Source: Lingula anatina (lineage: Eukaryota; Brachiopoda; Lingulata; Lingulida; Lingulidae). From it: DNA of 64,000 nt. The DNA lies in assembly GCF_001039355.2 (NCBI RefSeq), contig NW_019775762.1, forward strand, positions 62,001 to 126,000. Direction: 5' to 3'. The notes beneath the pieces are model-generated. The model did not search any database. It saw only the letters and a list, made by a program, of their open reading frames with translations, and was not told where the DNA came from. Positions 63,501-64,000 of the stretch are shown piece after piece. Every line of letters starts with the position of its first letter. Position 1 is the stretch's first letter. Position numbers and translations under genes: made by a program.

Positions 63501-63827
63501 CAAAACAACTTTAACAAACAAATAGGTTTACTACAAGTGCATTTTCTGATAAGTGGAAAAATATTTCCCATTGAAATTCATAACAAATTTGCCTCTAAAA
63601 TATCACAAGCCAAATAATTTAACTATTTTATAATGGAAATGTTAGGTAGGATGTCATATAGTGTTACTATACCACTTACTTATAACTCTGACAGTGACAT
63701 AGGCATCACTTTCTCCGGCCCTGTTTCTTGCCACACAACGGTAGCGTCCTGCATCAGCCAGGGTCACGGGGAAAATTTCCAATACTCCATCTCTCTGTGT
63801 GGCTGATGACGACAAGATACCACCATC
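43456..63827 (-). CDS. HSPG2: Perlecan-type basement-membrane proteoglycan, 3' part (22 exons)
   Basis: Secreted extracellular-matrix proteoglycan core protein. Twenty-two minus-strand exons with GT-AG borders join in one continuous frame. In transcription order: 63827-63680, 63195-63030, 62623-62526, 62108-62016, 61544-61350, 61073-60938, 60521-60394, 60114-60001, 59575-59393, 58807-58658, 58230-58012, 57768-57673, 52637-52416, 52017-51901, 50604-50545, 47249-47122, 46919-46751, 46110-45970, 45575-45350, 45037-44954, 44562-44459, 43601-43456 (TAA at 43458-43456). They encode four Ig modules (first partial), then LG1-EGF1-EGF2-LG2-EGF3-EGF4-LG3. This is the order of perlecan domain IV end plus domain V; agrin and laminin alpha chains differ in module order. 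In the known family, domain V binds integrins, dystroglycan and other matrix proteins. The 5' exons lie beyond 64000. Exon borders were set by eye from splice motifs and reading frame, without transcript support. Confidence 0.93.
45970..46919 (-). CDS. HSPG2: Perlecan-like: end of LG2 plus EGF3 and EGF4
   Basis: Exons 46919-46751 and 46110-45970. The first ends LG2 (FEINDRPKNL) and encodes EGF3 (CGTKNPCEIRPCKNGGTC, then YTCVCPADSTGADC across the junction). The second encodes EGF4 (ACTRGDSPCQNGGEC, FTCRCKLGFKGTNCEQ). Each repeat shows the six-Cys EGF spacing. The donor of exon 46919-46751 is GTGCTT, weaker than its neighbours, but the reading frame and EGF pattern across the junction support it. 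Confidence 0.9.
46920..52637 (-). CDS. HSPG2: Perlecan-like: laminin G domain LG2
   Basis: Exons 52637-52416, 52017-51901, 50604-50545 and 47249-47122; LG2 then finishes in the start of exon 46919-46751. Landmarks: SYVAYETLPDAI, DGILLYNGQ, DYIALAIKDRKMQFSFDSGSG, QWTTIIAERN, then LNLRLPLYLGGV and GFDGCISEFEINDRP. The small exon 50604-50545 puts about 20 residues (SEPKESGGFLFGIFGNTDG) between the NNGVAVK strand and the LYLGG strand. Both of its ends are phase 1, so skipping it would keep frame; it is a good candidate for alternative splicing. Confidence 0.9.
47250..50544 (-). other. Large perlecan intron (3.3 kb) before the LG2 LYLGG exon
   Basis: AT-rich sequence between the 60-nt exon at 50604-50545 and exon 47249-47122. 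I see no further LamG-type coding sequence and no recognisable mobile element. Short open frames here look accidental. Confidence 0.65.
52638..57672 (-). other. Large perlecan intron (5.0 kb) between EGF2 and LG2
   Basis: No exon-like stretch recognised. It holds simple repeats (A-rich tract 54080-54130, poly-G at about 55020-55033, poly-T/A tracts near 56587 and 56950) and AT-rich unique sequence. The open frames seen are short and lack LamG, EGF or Ig signatures. Confidence 0.7.
54080..54130. repeat. A-rich / (ATAA)n simple repeat in intron
   Basis: A tract grading into AATAAATA units in the 5-kb perlecan intron. Confidence 0.85.
57673..57768 (-). CDS. HSPG2: Perlecan-like: EGF2 exon between LG1 and LG2
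   Basis: Single 96-nt exon finishing the second EGF-like repeat: CEGGRCINLPGDYGFRCECP with four Cys, then GRTGQNCE. The first Cys residues come from the previous exon (CYPG). Acceptor AG just above 57768; donor GTAGGA just below 57673. The next exon downstream is 5 kb away at 52637. The junction ER-AIQIKQ enters LG2 in frame. Confidence 0.88.
58012..60114 (-). CDS. HSPG2: Perlecan-like: laminin G domain LG1 (and EGF1, start of EGF2)
   Basis: Exons 60114-60001, 59575-59393, 58807-58658 and 58230-58012. Typical LamG landmarks appear in order: YLEFDLEISF, GLLLYNGNG, FMSFGLRQAKPEFRFDMG, WHTVRIERS, DKLYLGGVPDF and TGFVGGVSRLVI. The last exon then reads into EGF1 (CRDSPCQNGGQC to GFAGSNCE) and ends within EGF2 (GERCYPG). 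The donor of exon 60114-60001 is copied twice in the next 53 bp of intron. A Cys usual after GFVG in many LamG domains is absent here. Confidence 0.92.
58831..58858. repeat. (TAA)n microsatellite in perlecan intron
   Basis: Nine TAA units just upstream (minus-strand sense) of exon 58807-58658. Confidence 0.9.
59948..60000 (-). repeat. 26-bp tandem repeat carrying extra splice donors
   Basis: Two units of CATCTGTGTCACAGTGACCC plus ACTTAC directly follow exon 60114-60001 in transcript order. Each repeats the exon-end ACAGATG and donor GTAAGTGGG; the last copy is changed to GCAAGTGGG. Confidence 0.85.
60394..61073 (-). CDS. HSPG2: Perlecan-like: last Ig module before LG1 (two exons)
   Basis: Exons 61073-60938 and 60521-60394. 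The first carries SATLTCEAFGAPPLDIMWDKKG with Cys and Trp. The second carries the DSGVYVCTVKNQYG signature and ends in YQLLVQ, then splices straight into LG1. The 3' edge of the first exon and its GTGAGT donor lie in an imperfect tandem triplication that runs into the intron (60800-60965). A second near-perfect copy of the donor therefore sits about 120 bp further into the intron. Confidence 0.9.
60806..60965 (-). repeat. ~62-bp imperfect tandem triplication over an exon-intron border
   Basis: The unit covers the end of exon 61073-60938, its donor and about 35 bp of intron. The third copy keeps AGCTACCTAG|GTGAGTCAAG-like sequence; the middle copy has lost the donor (ATCTAGTTGG). Confidence 0.8.
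61350..62108 (-). CDS. HSPG2: Perlecan-like: Ig module (two exons)
   Basis: Exons 62108-62016 and 61544-61350. The first encodes about 31 residues ending near the first conserved Cys (VQIRCLLRPG). The second encodes NLRWERIGG, the Trp, and the DAGEYVCVASNVAG signature. The stretch between the first Cys and the Trp contains an insert-like TDPAVVAATN, so the C-C' region looks slightly long for an I-set Ig. Splice sites fit: donor GTGGGT below 62016, donor GTCAGC below 61350. Both junctions keep frame. Confidence 0.88.
62526..63195 (-). CDS. HSPG2: Perlecan-like: Ig module (two exons)
   Basis: Exons 63195-63030 and 62623-62526. The first holds the A-C strands with Cys in VELRCDFRGNPPPRVTW and its Trp. 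The second holds the tail with DAGRYICTAVNEAGQG and the second Cys. The junction LR-IYNPREED restores a normal Ig E-F turn. Splitting Ig modules into two exons is usual in perlecan domain IV. The intron is rich in CT and CA simple repeats (about 62820-63000). Confidence 0.9.
63680..63827 (-). CDS. HSPG2: Perlecan-like: C-terminal half of an Ig module
   Basis: One exon, 63827-63680. It encodes the second half of an I-set Ig domain with the signature DAGRYRCVARNRAG around the second conserved Cys, followed by the G-strand residues DAYVTVRVI. The first half, with the first Cys and Trp, must lie in an upstream exon outside the window. The acceptor is a pyrimidine-rich ...TTTAG on the minus strand just above 63827; the donor is GTAAGT just below 63680. 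Splicing to 63195 gives a clean domain boundary. Confidence 0.9.
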
Positions 63828-64000
63828 CTAAAGCAGCCAGGATGGAAATCATTTATTAATAATTGTCTAGAGAAGATGAATACATTCAAATCAAGAATAT
63901 TATGTTTCAATGTCATGAATGCCAAAATAAACAATAAATATTTATTTAAATATAGACAGTTAAAATTCAGCTGAGACTGGCAATGAACAAACACAGCATG

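Overview
The window reads as animal nuclear DNA: AT-rich, intron-split genes with GT-AG junctions, no operons, and heavy loading with animal-type mobile elements (BEL/Pao, a Ty3/Gypsy element with a chromodomain, and several TIR/foldback DNA elements). The host is probably a marine invertebrate; the species cannot be named from this sequence alone.

The only clearly intact host gene lies on the minus strand, 43456-63827 (5' end outside the window). It is the 3' part of a perlecan (HSPG2)-type basement-membrane heparan sulfate proteoglycan. Twenty-two exons join in frame and encode, in order, four immunoglobulin modules (the first one partial) and then LG1-EGF-EGF-LG2-EGF-EGF-LG3. That is the full domain V (endorepellin) layout, ending at a stop codon. 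Odd points are a symmetric 60-nt exon inside LG2 and two places where tandem duplication has copied a splice donor into the following intron.

The region from 12 to 37 kb is a nest of repeats. It contains a 1.18-kb repeat present three times around a BEL/Pao pol fragment, with single-base N assembly seams at the edges. Next is a decayed three-exon minus-strand gene (18072-18766). After it comes a 4.3-kb foldback element (19228-23524, GTG target duplication) that carries a second foldback element with a TTA target duplication (20072-20616). Last is a degenerate Ty3/Gypsy element on the minus strand (24096-37127). Its 3' LTR has been split twice, by a 264-bp hAT-like MITE and by a 3.5-kb element with a TTAA target duplication.

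The first 12 kb and 37-43 kb are mostly non-coding. They hold a palindromic MITE family (five copies), other small inverted-repeat elements, and a few isolated candidate exons, the best being a TATA-preceded first exon at 11005-11220 on the minus strand. I found no CRISPR array, rRNA, tRNA or prokaryote-type system. The least-explained items are the TTAA element, the 4.3-kb foldback with YY1-like sub-repeats, and the roughly 3-kb non-coding tail of the Gypsy element.
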